Under the pieces are notes generated by a model. The model was not told the DNA's origin. It made no database searches and saw nothing but the letters and a program-made list of their open reading frames with translations. From positions 1 through 48,755 of IMG/VR virus record IMGVR_UViG_3300033149_006435: a DNA stretch of 48,755 nt. One strand, given 5' to 3'. The position numbers were made by a program, and so were the translations under genes. This DNA comes from a virus. Shown one piece after another: positions 31,659-40,541 of the stretch; the stretch's first letter is position 1; each line of letters starts with the position of its first letter.

Positions 31659-31913
31659 ATGGAATTCGATGTCGTGCAAGGGCTTACCTACTTAATCGCC
31701 GTCGCCGGTTTCCTCTTTGGCACGGCAGGCTTGGCTAAGTATAGGAAGGCCAAGAGGATTGTAGCGGAGCTTCTCGTCCTGGCCAGAGATGTGGCCAACC
31801 TTATTACAATTTATAAGGCTGCGTCAGAAGACCATGAGTATACGGATGAAGAGCTAAAGGCCATAGGCAAAGCCGCTGTCCCTATCGCAGAGGCGGCGGA
31901 TAAGTATATCTAG
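31659..31913 (+). CDS. holin-like small membrane protein
   Basis: An 84-residue protein from ATG 31659 (GGAGGAG 6 bases upstream). It has one membrane segment at residues 11-28 (LIAVAGFLFGTAGLA), then a basic patch KYRKAKR, a second moderately hydrophobic helix and an acidic tail. Size and place after the endolysin fit a holin or an antiholin. The assignment is by topology only. Confidence 0.6.
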   Translation: MEFDVVQGLTYLIAVAGFLFGTAGLAKYRKAKRIVAELLVLARDVANLITIYKAASEDHEYTDEELKAIGKAAVPIAEAADKYI

Positions 31914-31918
31914 GAGCG

Positions 31919-32170
31919 ATGGTGGATACTTTTGATGTTGGTGCTATTTTAGGCTTTCTCGCAATATGGAAGTTTATTGAGAGGGTTGTGGATACTAGGT
32001 TGGCTAAGCGTAATAATAATTCACGTAAGGGTAATCCTGGCGGAGTTGTCGATGACGTTGTCCTTTTGAACTCATTAAACAACATTGACAACACGCTTGA
32101 CGATCTTAGACGGGACGTGTCTGTTGTAGTTGCTTCATTGGAGCGTATTGAGAGGAGGCTGGATGTATAA
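31919..32170 (+). CDS. holin/spanin-like membrane-anchored coiled-coil protein
   Basis: An 83-residue protein from ATG 31919, or GTG 31922, which has the better spacing to AGGAG. One hydrophobic segment near residues 8-20 (AILGFLAIWKFI) is followed by a polar basic stretch and a C-terminal coiled coil (LNNIDNTLDDLRRDVSVVV). This plan resembles XhlA-type or other lysis accessory proteins. Its stop overlaps the large terminase start. Confidence 0.6.
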   Translation: MVDTFDVGAILGFLAIWKFIERVVDTRLAKRNNNSRKGNPGGVVDDVVLLNSLNNIDNTLDDLRRDVSVVVASLERIERRLDV

Positions 32171-33716
32171 TGGAGGCGAGATAGACCCTGAGCTGAAGGA
32201 AGAAGCGCAGATATTGTTGGAGGATTGTAGAAATAATCTCGCCCTCTTTTGCAAGATGATCTTCCCTGAAAGGTTTGACTTTCCATTCAGTAAGGGTCAT
32301 ATGGAGATATGCAGAGCTCTTGATGACGACTCCATTAAGAAGCTGCTTATTGTAGCGCCTCGTGGTTTTGGGAAGACCACCTTACTTCAGTTGGGCTTTG
32401 CCGCCCAGCGAATACTGTTTAATAAGAGTCGGTTTATAGTGCCTATAAGTAAGAGCGAGATAAACGCTCTTAACCAAACTGAGACGCTGAAGATGCAGCT
32501 AGTCAGCAATTTGATGATTAAGAAGCTTTGGGGCTCTATGAAGACTCAGCAGTTTAGTAAGGAGCAGTGGCGAGCGAATAATATGTTGAGGACAGTGGTT
32601 ATGCCAAGAGGTTCTGGACAGCAGGTTCGTGGCCTCTTACTTGATAATAGGCCTGATTTACTTATAGGCGATGACGTGGAAGACATTGAGGGTGTGGAGA
32701 GCGAGACGCAGAGGGAGAAGCTGAAGCGGAGGATTATGGAGGACTATCTCAACTGTGTTGACTTTAAGAAAAATGATTGGAGGATAGTATTTATAGGCTC
32801 CATGCTTCATGAGGATTCATTCCTTGCCAATATTGAAGATAATTATAGGGCAGCTATTAAGGCTGGGAGGAAGCCCGCCTGGCACGTTATCAATCTCCCT
32901 CTCTGTGACGATAATTATAAAAGCAATTGGCCAGAGGCATATACCGATGAGTGGATTCAAGATAAGCTAGCTGAGTATGCCAGCATGGGTCTTCTTGACT
33001 CCTTTGCCAGAGAGTTTATGGGCGTGCCGACGTCGGCTGAGGCAAACTTTAGACGAGAGTATTTTAGGCAGTATAAGGAGTCGGAACTGCCGGAGGATGT
33101 TAGAAGGAGGTTGGTTAACGTAGTTATATCAGACCCGGCTAAGACGGCGAAGAAGACCAGCTGTGATACTGCTATTGTGGTGTGGGGCATTGACTTAGTT
33201 GGGCAAAGCTATTACCTGCGTAGTATTGTTAGAGAGCATCTGCATTTGGATGAGATTATTACTAGAGTGCTTGACGCTGCTGCAAGGTGGAGAGCAAGGG
33301 CTATTGGAGTCGAGGTGACTGGGTCTGAAGAGCAAATCATGTATCCTTTAAAGAATGAAATGCTTATAAGAAGGCAGGTTTATCACGTGGAGGAGCTTAG
33401 AGCAAGGGGGAAGAAAGAGGAGAGGGCTGCTACTATGTTACCTTATTATAAGATGCACAGGATATTTCATGAAGAGAGCATCGCCTCTCTTATTGAGCTG
33501 CCGCTCTTATCCTTCCCTCGATGTAAGAAGTGGGACGTGATCGATGCTGCTTCATACTTGCCAAAGATGTTGAATGCCGGCGGGCTGTATCTACGTAGCG
33601 ATGACTACGGTGACGCGAAGAGCCTTAATGATTATTATAGAAAGTTGAAGGAAGAGGATGAGAGGACTACCAGACTGCATAGGTGGGAGGTTTGTCCAAA
33701 CCCCTTCGGTAAATAA
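32163..33716 (+). CDS. terL: terminase large subunit
   Basis: A 517-residue packaging motor from ATG 32163 (GGAGG 4 bases upstream, overlapping the previous stop). ATPase: Walker A APRGFGKTT at residues 65-73, Walker B DLLIGDD at 165-171 followed by the catalytic acidic pair. The C-terminal RNase H-like nuclease shows VVISDPA near 320, GVEVTGSEE near 390 and KWDVIDAASY near 470. The last residues, NPFGK and the TAA stop, are encoded by the left arm of a palindrome copy. It packages DNA through the portal at 34315. Confidence 0.93.
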   Translation: MYNGGEIDPELKEEAQILLEDCRNNLALFCKMIFPERFDFPFSKGHMEICRALDDDSIKKLLIVAPRGFGKTTLLQLGFAAQRILFNKSRFIVPISKSEINALNQTETLKMQLVSNLMIKKLWGSMKTQQFSKEQWRANNMLRTVVMPRGSGQQVRGLLLDNRPDLLIGDDVEDIEGVESETQREKLKRRIMEDYLNCVDFKKNDWRIVFIGSMLHEDSFLANIEDNYRAAIKAGRKPAWHVINLPLCDDNYKSNWPEAYTDEWIQDKLAEYASMGLLDSFAREFMGVPTSAEANFRREYFRQYKESELPEDVRRRLVNVVISDPAKTAKKTSCDTAIVVWGIDLVGQSYYLRSIVREHLHLDEIITRVLDAAARWRARAIGVEVTGSEEQIMYPLKNEMLIRRQVYHVEELRARGKKEERAATMLPYYKMHRIFHEESIASLIELPLLSFPRCKKWDVIDAASYLPKMLNAGGLYLRSDDYGDAKSLNDYYRKLKEEDERTTRLHRWEVCPNPFGK

Positions 33717-33726
33717 TTTACCAAAG
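33704..33726 (+). promoter_or_regulatory. 23-bp palindrome, copy 7 of 9
   Basis: Identical to copy 6. It carries the terminase stop codon in its centre and the AAAGG ribosome site of the next gene in its right arm. Confidence 0.85.
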
Positions 33727-33734
33727 GTTGTGCA

Positions 33735-34304
33735 ATGGCAGACGGCGATCTTCATGTAATTAGAGTTGGAGGGCGTACCTTTAGTTGGAGGGAAGGGACA
33801 GAAGACCCTGGAGAGTCTCCGTACTTTCAGACCGATCTCCAATTCTCCACGGCCATAGTTGACCCCAACGGCGTCAAGCTTCTTGGAACCCAGGGGGCTC
33901 ATATAGAGGATGCCGAGGAGCATACTGAGGGCGACGGTGATACTGATGCCGCTACTGATGCTGCTGAGGATGCTGACACTGACGCCGATGAGACTGTCTC
34001 TGACGCAAGCGCGGCGTCCGGCGATCCGGCCGATTTGAGTGAGGCGGTAACTAAGGCCGACCATGATGCTAATATGGTAATAGTGAATGAGATAGGTGCA
34101 GCCGTGGAGGGCAATGCGGCTAAGTATAATGCTCTTGCTAATAAATATAATAGTCTTGCTGCTAAGTACAACGCTACTGCGGCCAAGTATAATAGCCTAG
34201 CCACAAAGTTCAACGCACTACGTGCTGACTATAACAACTTACGAACGCTCTTCAACACATGTCTAAGCCAGCTAGAAGATCACGGCTTGAACGCTAGCTC
34301 ATAG
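33735..34304 (+). CDS. acidic protein with KYNxLAx heptad repeats
   Basis: A 189-residue protein with AAAGG from the palindrome 8 bases before ATG. It has a short globular N-terminus, an Asp/Glu/Ala-rich disordered stretch (residues 60-95), then seven heptads of K-Y/F-N-x-L-A-x (KYNALANKYNSLAAKYNAT), a strong coiled coil. It stands between terminase and portal and may be a small fibre or head-associated structural protein. No family was recognised. Confidence 0.7.
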   Translation: MADGDLHVIRVGGRTFSWREGTEDPGESPYFQTDLQFSTAIVDPNGVKLLGTQGAHIEDAEEHTEGDGDTDAATDAAEDADTDADETVSDASAASGDPADLSEAVTKADHDANMVIVNEIGAAVEGNAAKYNALANKYNSLAAKYNATAAKYNSLATKFNALRADYNNLRTLFNTCLSQLEDHGLNASS

Positions 34305-34314
34305 TGGGGACAAT

Positions 34315-36339
34315 ATGGTAGTTGTATTAAGTGAAGGTAAATGGAATGACGGCGCTGGCACCCTTGGCATGAACTATGGGGCGCACGATTATACTGATAG
34401 GTACCCGCCTGGGCTCAACCTTCGTCCTGACTCGGAGGACCACGGGAGGCTACTGTCTATCTTAAGACAGATGGCTCTTGATAGTAGGAGTAAGATAGAT
34501 AGCAGGTTTGATAGCTGGGACGCCATCGACGAGCATCTAACATCGTACATAGACCTCTCTGCTCAGCAGAAGGAGGACGAGGCTGTAGAGGGCTATGTTA
34601 AGAAGAAGCCTATCCAGATCGTAGTCCCCATGTCTCAGGCTGTGCTGGAGGTATTACTTACATATATGACGGCTGCCTTTCTCGAAGACCCGATCTTCCG
34701 TTATGACTGGGTTGGCGACGAAGATGCGCTGGGCTGTATCTTGCTGGAAAGGTTGGTTGAAGTTCAGACAAGGCGATCCAAGGTTGGGCTGGCTCTGCAT
34801 ACTCAGTGGAGGGATGCGTTTGCGTTGGGCTACGGGGTTGTGAGCCCGCAATGGTATCAGACGTATGGTACTAGGACTGTTATAAGGGACGTAACGAGGA
34901 AGAATTGGCTGGGGAAGACTATAAAGGTCGGGGAGGAAGAGACTTTAGAGTCAGTGTTATTGGAGGAAGGAAACTTGGTATACAACATAAACCCGCGCTA
35001 CTTCCTCCCCGACCCTAACGTTAGTATTAGCGATGTGCAGAGAGGAGAAGGCACGGGCTGGATAAAGCGTACTAACTATGTGAATTTGCTAGGAGAAGAA
35101 GAGCACAATAAAAACTTGTTTAATGTAAAGTATATACAATACTTAGCCAAGGCTACCAGCCATTTGTATACTGACGTGGTTGGGGCCGCTGGGACTAAGT
35201 CCAACGTTCCTGGGGATGAGGCTGATACGACTAGTAGGACGAAGCCTGTTGACGTTATATATCGGTATGTAAGGCTTGTGCCGAAGGCATGGGGTCTTGG
35301 AGACGGGGAGTATCCGGAGAAGTGGCTGTTTGGCATAGCTGGAGATCAGATAATCATCCAAGCCCAGCCGCTAGGGCTGAATCACGGCATGTACCCCGTC
35401 GCGGTTGCTGCGCCTGATTACGATGGCTACTCCGTCACTCCCATATCAAGGTTGGAGAGTATCTATCAAATGCAGAAGCTTGTTGACTGGCTCTTTACGA
35501 GTCACGTAGCTAATGTGAGGAAGGCTATTAATGATATGATAGTTTATGACCCAACTATGATTAATAGTGCTGATATAGACGACCCAACCCCGGGAATGAA
35601 AGTGAGGCTAAGGGAGAATGCGTGGAGTCAGGGGAACATAGACAACTATATTAAGCAGTTTAGGGTGGCAGACGTTACGGCTAGTCATATGAACGACTAT
35701 AGGGTGGTGGCTGACTCTGTATATAGATTCACTGGTGCGGTGGATCAGATGCAGGGAGTTATGAGAGCTGGTGGAGAGAGGAGGAGTGCTAGCGAGGCCA
35801 GAGGAACTCAGATGAGTGCGTTGAATAGACTGGCAAGGATGGCGTACTTAATAGGTATGCAGTCTATGCAGGATATTGGTTGGATGATGGCTCACCACAC
35901 GCAGCAGTTCTTGTCAGAAGCAACTTACGTAGGCGTGGTTGGTCAGCTGGAGGAGCAGCTGAGGAATGAGTTCGGGGTTAGTGTGAGAAGAGGGAGGGTG
36001 GCTATCAGTCCAGAAATGCTGAATATAAGATTCGACGTCTTACCTAGGGATGGAACTATCCCTGGCGGGCAGAATATAGAGTCTCTACTTGCAGCATTTC
36101 AAACTATTGCAAGCAGGCCGGAGCTGGCCGCAAACTTTGACATGACTAGGATATTTCTTCACATTATGCGGGAGACGGGCGTGAGGAACGTGGAACAGTT
36201 CCGTGTAAAGACGGCGTCCGACGAGACCGTGCAGAGGCAAGTAGAAGCAGGTAATATAGTACCAGCAGCAGGAGGAGAAAGTGCTGAGGCCGTTAGAGAA
36301 GCAACCAGAGGAGCTTCCGTCGCCGGAGCAATGGGATGA
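34315..36339 (+). CDS. portal (head-tail connector) protein
   Basis: A 674-residue protein of the size and place expected for a podovirus portal, after the terminase and before the scaffold. KKKPIQIVVPMSQAVLEVLL near residue 100 and the helical body with GVMRAGGERRSASEARGTQM near 480-500 (the clip/wing region) are typical. The C-terminus is Gln/Glu-rich. The next gene starts inside its last 59 bases. Confidence 0.85.
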   Translation: MVVVLSEGKWNDGAGTLGMNYGAHDYTDRYPPGLNLRPDSEDHGRLLSILRQMALDSRSKIDSRFDSWDAIDEHLTSYIDLSAQQKEDEAVEGYVKKKPIQIVVPMSQAVLEVLLTYMTAAFLEDPIFRYDWVGDEDALGCILLERLVEVQTRRSKVGLALHTQWRDAFALGYGVVSPQWYQTYGTRTVIRDVTRKNWLGKTIKVGEEETLESVLLEEGNLVYNINPRYFLPDPNVSISDVQRGEGTGWIKRTNYVNLLGEEEHNKNLFNVKYIQYLAKATSHLYTDVVGAAGTKSNVPGDEADTTSRTKPVDVIYRYVRLVPKAWGLGDGEYPEKWLFGIAGDQIIIQAQPLGLNHGMYPVAVAAPDYDGYSVTPISRLESIYQMQKLVDWLFTSHVANVRKAINDMIVYDPTMINSADIDDPTPGMKVRLRENAWSQGNIDNYIKQFRVADVTASHMNDYRVVADSVYRFTGAVDQMQGVMRAGGERRSASEARGTQMSALNRLARMAYLIGMQSMQDIGWMMAHHTQQFLSEATYVGVVGQLEEQLRNEFGVSVRRGRVAISPEMLNIRFDVLPRDGTIPGGQNIESLLAAFQTIASRPELAANFDMTRIFLHIMRETGVRNVEQFRVKTASDETVQRQVEAGNIVPAAGGESAEAVREATRGASVAGAMG

Positions 36340-36628
36340 GTTTGTAAAGCATCCTTGTTGGAAGGCTATGGTGGAAGAGATGACAGAGGCCAAGCGTCGT
36401 TGTATGGTTCTCCTTTGTTCCAATGAAGCGCTTAAGACATTAGGCAGAGACAACTTTCCCGAGGTCAAGTTTGAGCGAGGGAGGTTGTTTAGCATAGAGA
36501 CGTTTCTCGATCTACCTTTCACATTACAGCTACGAGCTCAGGAGGAGAAAAATGACAGAACTGGAAAGACAAAAGTTGGAGGAAGAGCGAAAGAAGGAGC
36601 AGGAGGCTCAGGGAAGAGAGATGCTTGA
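36281..36628 (+). CDS. small protein between portal and scaffold
   Basis: A 115-residue protein from GTG 36281 (GGAGGAG 3 bases upstream). It overlaps the portal gene by 59 bases and the scaffold gene by 77 bases, all in different frames. The central part (HPCWKAMVEEMTEAKRRCMV) is a helical domain common in this position in phage operons. The tail is basic and Gly-rich. It may be a packaging or head-assembly cofactor. Confidence 0.7.
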   Translation: MLRPLEKQPEELPSPEQWDEFVKHPCWKAMVEEMTEAKRRCMVLLCSNEALKTLGRDNFPEVKFERGRLFSIETFLDLPFTLQLRAQEEKNDRTGKTKVGGRAKEGAGGSGKRDA

Positions 36629-37484
36629 GTTTGAAGGGGTTGTGCCGGAAGAGGAGAGTAAGCCTGATGAGGGGCAGCCGGCTGAGGAACCTGCTGAAGG
36701 CGAGGAGCCAGCAGAGGAGGAAAAGCCGTCTGATGAGTCTTCGACAGAAGAAGAGTCGGAGAAGCCGGAAGAGCCCGAGGAGTCGGAAGAGCCGAAGGAG
36801 CCAGAGGAGGAGTCTGAGACCGAGCTTTTGAAGAAGAAGATAGCCGCTCTGGAAGAGCAGAATAAAGCTCTCTTTGACCGTCTTAATGCTGAGGGGGAGC
36901 CAGCGCCGGCGGTTCCTGCAGAAGAAGAGGCACCGCCGAAGGGTGCTGCGAAGCAGGAGGAAGAGGTCAAAGTAAGTGAGTTTGTCTCAGAGGACGAGCA
37001 TACTGAGATGTTCAGTAATCGTGACGTGCTTAATAAAGTATTGAGCAGAGTGTATCATGCAGGGCGAGAGGCCGCTATGAGGGAGCTGCCTGAATTGGTT
37101 AGACCAGAGGTGAGGCGGCAGATGAGGATAGAAAGACGTGTTGAAGCCTTCTTTGAGGACAATAAGGACTTACTTCGGGTACGTAAGTATGTAGGAAAGG
37201 TCGTGGGAGACCTTGTGGTTAAAGGAGAGACAGACATTGACTCTGCTCTAGCCAAGGCTGGTGAGTTGGTTAGAGAGGAACTTAAAATACCGAAAGAGGA
37301 GGTAGTTATAGAAGAGAAGAAGAGCAAGACTAAAAGGAAGTCTAAACAGCCATCACCTAATCCAGCCTTTGCCGGGCCGCCTGGAGGTGGCGCACCTGCT
37401 GCACCGGCTGGAAGGAAGACAAAGTTGACTGCTGACCAGGCTGAGGTCAGCGAAATGATTGACTTTGCAAAGGAGAATGCATAA
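36552..37484 (+). CDS. scaffolding protein
   Basis: A 310-residue, highly acidic protein. The first 130 residues are Glu/Pro-rich and disordered (EESEEPKEPEE), then a coiled coil (LLKKKIAALEEQNKALFDRL), a helical core and a basic Lys-rich and Pro/Gly-rich end. Composition, length and place immediately upstream of head proteins fit an internal scaffold. Its last base overlaps the next start (ATAATG). Confidence 0.85.
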   Translation: MTELERQKLEEERKKEQEAQGREMLEFEGVVPEEESKPDEGQPAEEPAEGEEPAEEEKPSDESSTEEESEKPEEPEESEEPKEPEEESETELLKKKIAALEEQNKALFDRLNAEGEPAPAVPAEEEAPPKGAAKQEEEVKVSEFVSEDEHTEMFSNRDVLNKVLSRVYHAGREAAMRELPELVRPEVRRQMRIERRVEAFFEDNKDLLRVRKYVGKVVGDLVVKGETDIDSALAKAGELVREELKIPKEEVVIEEKKSKTKRKSKQPSPNPAFAGPPGGGAPAAPAGRKTKLTADQAEVSEMIDFAKENA

Positions 37485-37879
37485 TGCTTACTTTTAAGCA
37501 GATGATCGAGAGTAGGATTTACAAGCGTAGCTGGGCTGGGAAGAGGAACTGCACCAGTGCTGATGATGATGCAACCACTGTCAACATAGACCCGAAAGAC
37601 CATTTTTGCTATGTTGAAACGGTTAGCAGCAGCTATGGCACTGTGACGATAAAGCTCCCGCCAGTCGGCCAGTGCGCTGGTGGATTCTACTTTTTTCAAG
37701 TGAAGACCGTGGCTAACAGCAAGCACGTGTATGTCTTGGCTAACGGAGAGACTGGTTTGGGCAACCAGGACGGAGACGACAAAACGATGCCGTCTTGTGA
37801 CCTGGATACGAGTCTGGATCATGTTATGTTATGGAGTTCAGGCGAGCATTGGTATGTGGTCTTTAGCGAAATGGCCTAA
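37484..37879 (+). CDS. head/decoration-type structural protein
   Basis: A 131-residue beta-rich protein between scaffold and capsid genes (DHFCYVETVSSSYGTVTIKL, ending YVVFSEMA). The pattern and size resemble small capsid-decorating domains. It is related in style to the next gene, with which it may have common ancestry (both end in a Trp-containing strand after a hydrophobic hairpin). Function is inferred from place. Confidence 0.65.
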   Translation: MLTFKQMIESRIYKRSWAGKRNCTSADDDATTVNIDPKDHFCYVETVSSSYGTVTIKLPPVGQCAGGFYFFQVKTVANSKHVYVLANGETGLGNQDGDDKTMPSCDLDTSLDHVMLWSSGEHWYVVFSEMA

Positions 37880-37891
37880 GGGAGGTGTCTC

Positions 37892-38248
37892 ATGGCAGGT
37901 AACTGGAGACAGACTCTTATCAGAGGTGCTACTGCTGTTAAGATCATTACTACCGACTCTGCCCCAGACGTTACGTATACTTTAAATATATACGAAACCA
38001 CCGGGGACACGGCCGTAGATCAGTCTCTTGGAAACGCGCAGGCTGGCCAGTTGATGCTTGTAGGCTCTGGGAGCGGTTACAGCTCCAGCGGCTCGATCGT
38101 TATTACTGTGACTAACTGTCGTGAGAGTAATAACATCTTCACGATAGCTTCTGGTAATAAGAATGCCTACTTTGTGCTGGAGTTTGATGGGCAGAAGTGG
38201 GAGCTTCTGGAGACATCTCAGAGTGGCGTTACGCAGTCTGCGGCGTAA
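37892..38248 (+). CDS. head/decoration-type structural protein
   Basis: A 118-residue beta-rich protein with GGGAGGTGT before ATG 37892. Gly/Ser-rich middle (GSGSGYSSSGSIVITVT) and the ending FVLEFDGQKWELLETSQSG are typical of small head or fibre beta domains. No family is named. Confidence 0.65.
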   Translation: MAGNWRQTLIRGATAVKIITTDSAPDVTYTLNIYETTGDTAVDQSLGNAQAGQLMLVGSGSGYSSSGSIVITVTNCRESNNIFTIASGNKNAYFVLEFDGQKWELLETSQSGVTQSAA

Positions 38249-38260
38249 TTGGAGGTAATA

Positions 38261-39079
38261 ATGTCCGTAATCAATAGCCTGATACAAAAGGCAGGTCTGT
38301 GGACTCCAGATGGAGTGAATTTGGAGTTCTTCAGAGATGGAGGGTTGCGGCTGTTTGGTAACAGACGGCACGATGCCCTCTATAACGTCCATAGCACCGC
38401 CAAGTGGCCTGTTGGTACTAGGTGGCAGCTTGGAGATAGGACCTTCTACTTTGCTCTTGCCAACGGCGATTTGCCTGCTGGTAACTTGACCCAGACGGCA
38501 GCCAATGGCGGAGCAACCACTGCGCAGCAGGACTGTACTGTGGCGTCGTCGGGTACTGCTGGTGGTAGGACGGTAACTGTCACTATCAAGACTGACACGC
38601 TGGTGGCTAACCAGTTTAGGAATGGCCTACTGGTAGTGTCTGACGGTTCCGCTGCGCAGGGTGTAGGGCAGTCGTTTAGGATTAAGTCTCACCCCGCCGG
38701 CTCCGGGAACGTTGTATTCACACTCTACGACAAGATTCCAGTTATTATCAACTCGACCGGCGGCAAAGTAACGATTATGGCTAACAAGTACTACAAGGTA
38801 ATTCCAGCGCCAGCCACTACGGCGTCTGGGGCACCTGCTGGCGTACCGTTAGTCAAAATCCCTGACGGATACTATGGCTGGATTCAGACGTGGGGGCCTT
38901 GCGGGGTCCTATCCAGTAATGCAGCTATTACAGTAGGCAAGCCTGCTGTCGTTGCTCTTGTTACTGGGGCGGTTAAGATTCAGCCGGGTACCGCTGAAGA
39001 TGAGTGTGTTGTTGGCGACGTGCTGATGGCTGGAGATGCCACAGACCACGTACTTATAGATTTGAAGTTGGCACCATAA
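38261..39079 (+). CDS. probable head decoration or minor capsid protein
   Basis: A 272-residue protein from ATG 38261 (GGAGGT 4 bases upstream). Thr/Gly/Ala-rich beta strands (GGRTVTVTIKTDTLVANQF, GGKVTIMANKYYKVI) and a C-terminal GDVLMAGDATDHVLIDLKLA resemble capsid-stabilising proteins encoded directly before SU10-type capsid genes. It is probably abundant in the virion. Confidence 0.7.
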   Translation: MSVINSLIQKAGLWTPDGVNLEFFRDGGLRLFGNRRHDALYNVHSTAKWPVGTRWQLGDRTFYFALANGDLPAGNLTQTAANGGATTAQQDCTVASSGTAGGRTVTVTIKTDTLVANQFRNGLLVVSDGSAAQGVGQSFRIKSHPAGSGNVVFTLYDKIPVIINSTGGKVTIMANKYYKVIPAPATTASGAPAGVPLVKIPDGYYGWIQTWGPCGVLSSNAAITVGKPAVVALVTGAVKIQPGTAEDECVVGDVLMAGDATDHVLIDLKLAP

Positions 39080-39092
39080 CAGGAGGTTACAG

Positions 39093-40451
39093 ATGGCATA
39101 TGCTGGAATGAGAGGGACTGGTGATTGGGTAACCGATCAGAGGCCTTTTCACTGGAGAAAGGAGATGCTGCGTGTTTGGCCGCAAGGGAATATGCCGATT
39201 ACGGCTATGACGAGCAATATGCGTAGCGTGGTTGTGGACGACCCGAAGTTTAACAGGTGGCAGAAAGTGTTCCCCGCTCAGGCCGCGACTTTGACAGGGG
39301 ACGGTGTGTATGAGGATGCCGGCCTGACCACTGCTTATAGTAGTGGGGACTCGTACTCGGCAGGCCAGGTGGTCTATTGTAAAATGTCTCTGGCCAGTGT
39401 GAAGGAGTTTAGGGTTCGTCACTATGTCCTTCTAAGAGCGTCTAGTAGTGTGGACGTGGATAAAAGAGGCGAAGTTGTCTCCGTCGTAAGAGATGGTGAT
39501 GACTCTTATATCGGCGTCGAGCTTTTGGAGGATGACAATACAAGCGGCTACGACCTTTCTAACGTGAATAGGGTCTTGATTATCGGTAACCTTAACCCTG
39601 AGGCTGCTGAGCCGCCGGCACCTATCGCCTACGATCCGAGCTCTGACTACAACTATACCCAGATCTTCTGGAATACGTTAATGCAGACCGGAACTGCCAT
39701 AGCGGTTGGTGGAAGTCTCCGTACACCTGACGACTATCTTGAAGCCAAGATGGATTGTTGGGAGCTGCATGGCGTAGAGATGGAAAAGAGCTTCCTCTAT
39801 GCAGAAAGGCTTGAAACGACTGACCCAGTCAATGGGCAGAAGAAGAGAGCCACGAGAGGCCTTATCAAGGCTATTCAGGAGGACGACTGGGCCGGCACCA
39901 ACTGTGTGAAGGACTTCACCACCACTACTACAATTAGTGATGATACAGCTGGTGACGATCACGACTACAGTGGCGATCTGTGGACTCAGTCTGGTGGTAG
40001 GTTTATCAACTATTACCTGAAAAACCGCGCTCGTTATTCCAAGACCCGCAAAGTCCTCGGCATTTGTGGGGATGGGGCGTTGTTAGGCATACAGCAGATC
40101 GTGGAAGAGAACGGCATGATGACTATCGAGACTCGCCAGGTTGACTACGGTATTGAGGTAGTCAGGTGGATTAGTGTCTTTGGCACTATTGATCTCTTGA
40201 TTCATCCTCTCTTTTCACACGAGCCGACCGACAACTATCGCTTGGTAATCTACGAGCCGAAGGAGCTGATGATTCGCCCTCTGAAAGGTCGTGATACACG
40301 GTTCCTGAAGGACCCCAACTTTAACAAAGGTGGGGAGAACGCTATTGACGCGAAGAACGAGGGCTACCGTAGTGAGGTTGGTCTGGACTTCGGCAACCTG
40401 CGTGGGTGTTGTGTTTTGGACGGTATCGGAAGAGACAACACGCAAGGATAG
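39093..40451 (+). CDS. major capsid protein (SU10/DUF5309-like)
   Basis: A 452-residue protein with AGGAGG 8 bases before ATG. The N-terminal arm (WVTDQRPFHWRKEMLRVWP) and the C-terminal half (LGICGDGALLGIQQIVEENG, LLIHPLFSHEPTDNYRLVIY) match the HK97-fold capsid family of SU10-like phages. It is the last gene before a strong terminator-like hairpin, consistent with very high expression. Confidence 0.88.
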   Translation: MAYAGMRGTGDWVTDQRPFHWRKEMLRVWPQGNMPITAMTSNMRSVVVDDPKFNRWQKVFPAQAATLTGDGVYEDAGLTTAYSSGDSYSAGQVVYCKMSLASVKEFRVRHYVLLRASSSVDVDKRGEVVSVVRDGDDSYIGVELLEDDNTSGYDLSNVNRVLIIGNLNPEAAEPPAPIAYDPSSDYNYTQIFWNTLMQTGTAIAVGGSLRTPDDYLEAKMDCWELHGVEMEKSFLYAERLETTDPVNGQKKRATRGLIKAIQEDDWAGTNCVKDFTTTTTISDDTAGDDHDYSGDLWTQSGGRFINYYLKNRARYSKTRKVLGICGDGALLGIQQIVEENGMMTIETRQVDYGIEVVRWISVFGTIDLLIHPLFSHEPTDNYRLVIYEPKELMIRPLKGRDTRFLKDPNFNKGGENAIDAKNEGYRSEVGLDFGNLRGCCVLDGIGRDNTQG

Positions 40452-40474
40452 GCCGCTGGAAAGGAGGCCTAAGC

Positions 40475-40513
40475 AAAGGTGGAGGGCGCTTGCCGTTGGC
40501 GCCTTCCACCTTT
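40475..40513 (+). terminator. terminator-like hairpin after the capsid gene
   Basis: AAAGGTGGA-G-GGCGC pairs with GCGCC-T-TCCACCTTT through about 15 pairs with one G-U, around a 9-base loop. Its 3' end (CTTT) is the first four bases of palindrome copy 8. The T-run is short, so termination may be partial and tuned by the palindrome. Confidence 0.7.
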
Positions 40514-40532
40514 GGTAAATAATTTACCAAAG
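40510..40532 (+). promoter_or_regulatory. 23-bp palindrome, copy 8 of 9
   Basis: Perfect copy with T at the fourth base of both half-sites, sharing four bases with the terminator hairpin. AAAGGG of its right arm lies 9 bases before ATG 40542. Confidence 0.85.
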
Positions 40533-40541
40533 GGTGCTGCC

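Noticed and set aside
36608-36970. Minus-strand Ser-rich frame
   Set aside because: Mirror image of the Glu/Pro-rich scaffold region, with no ribosome site.
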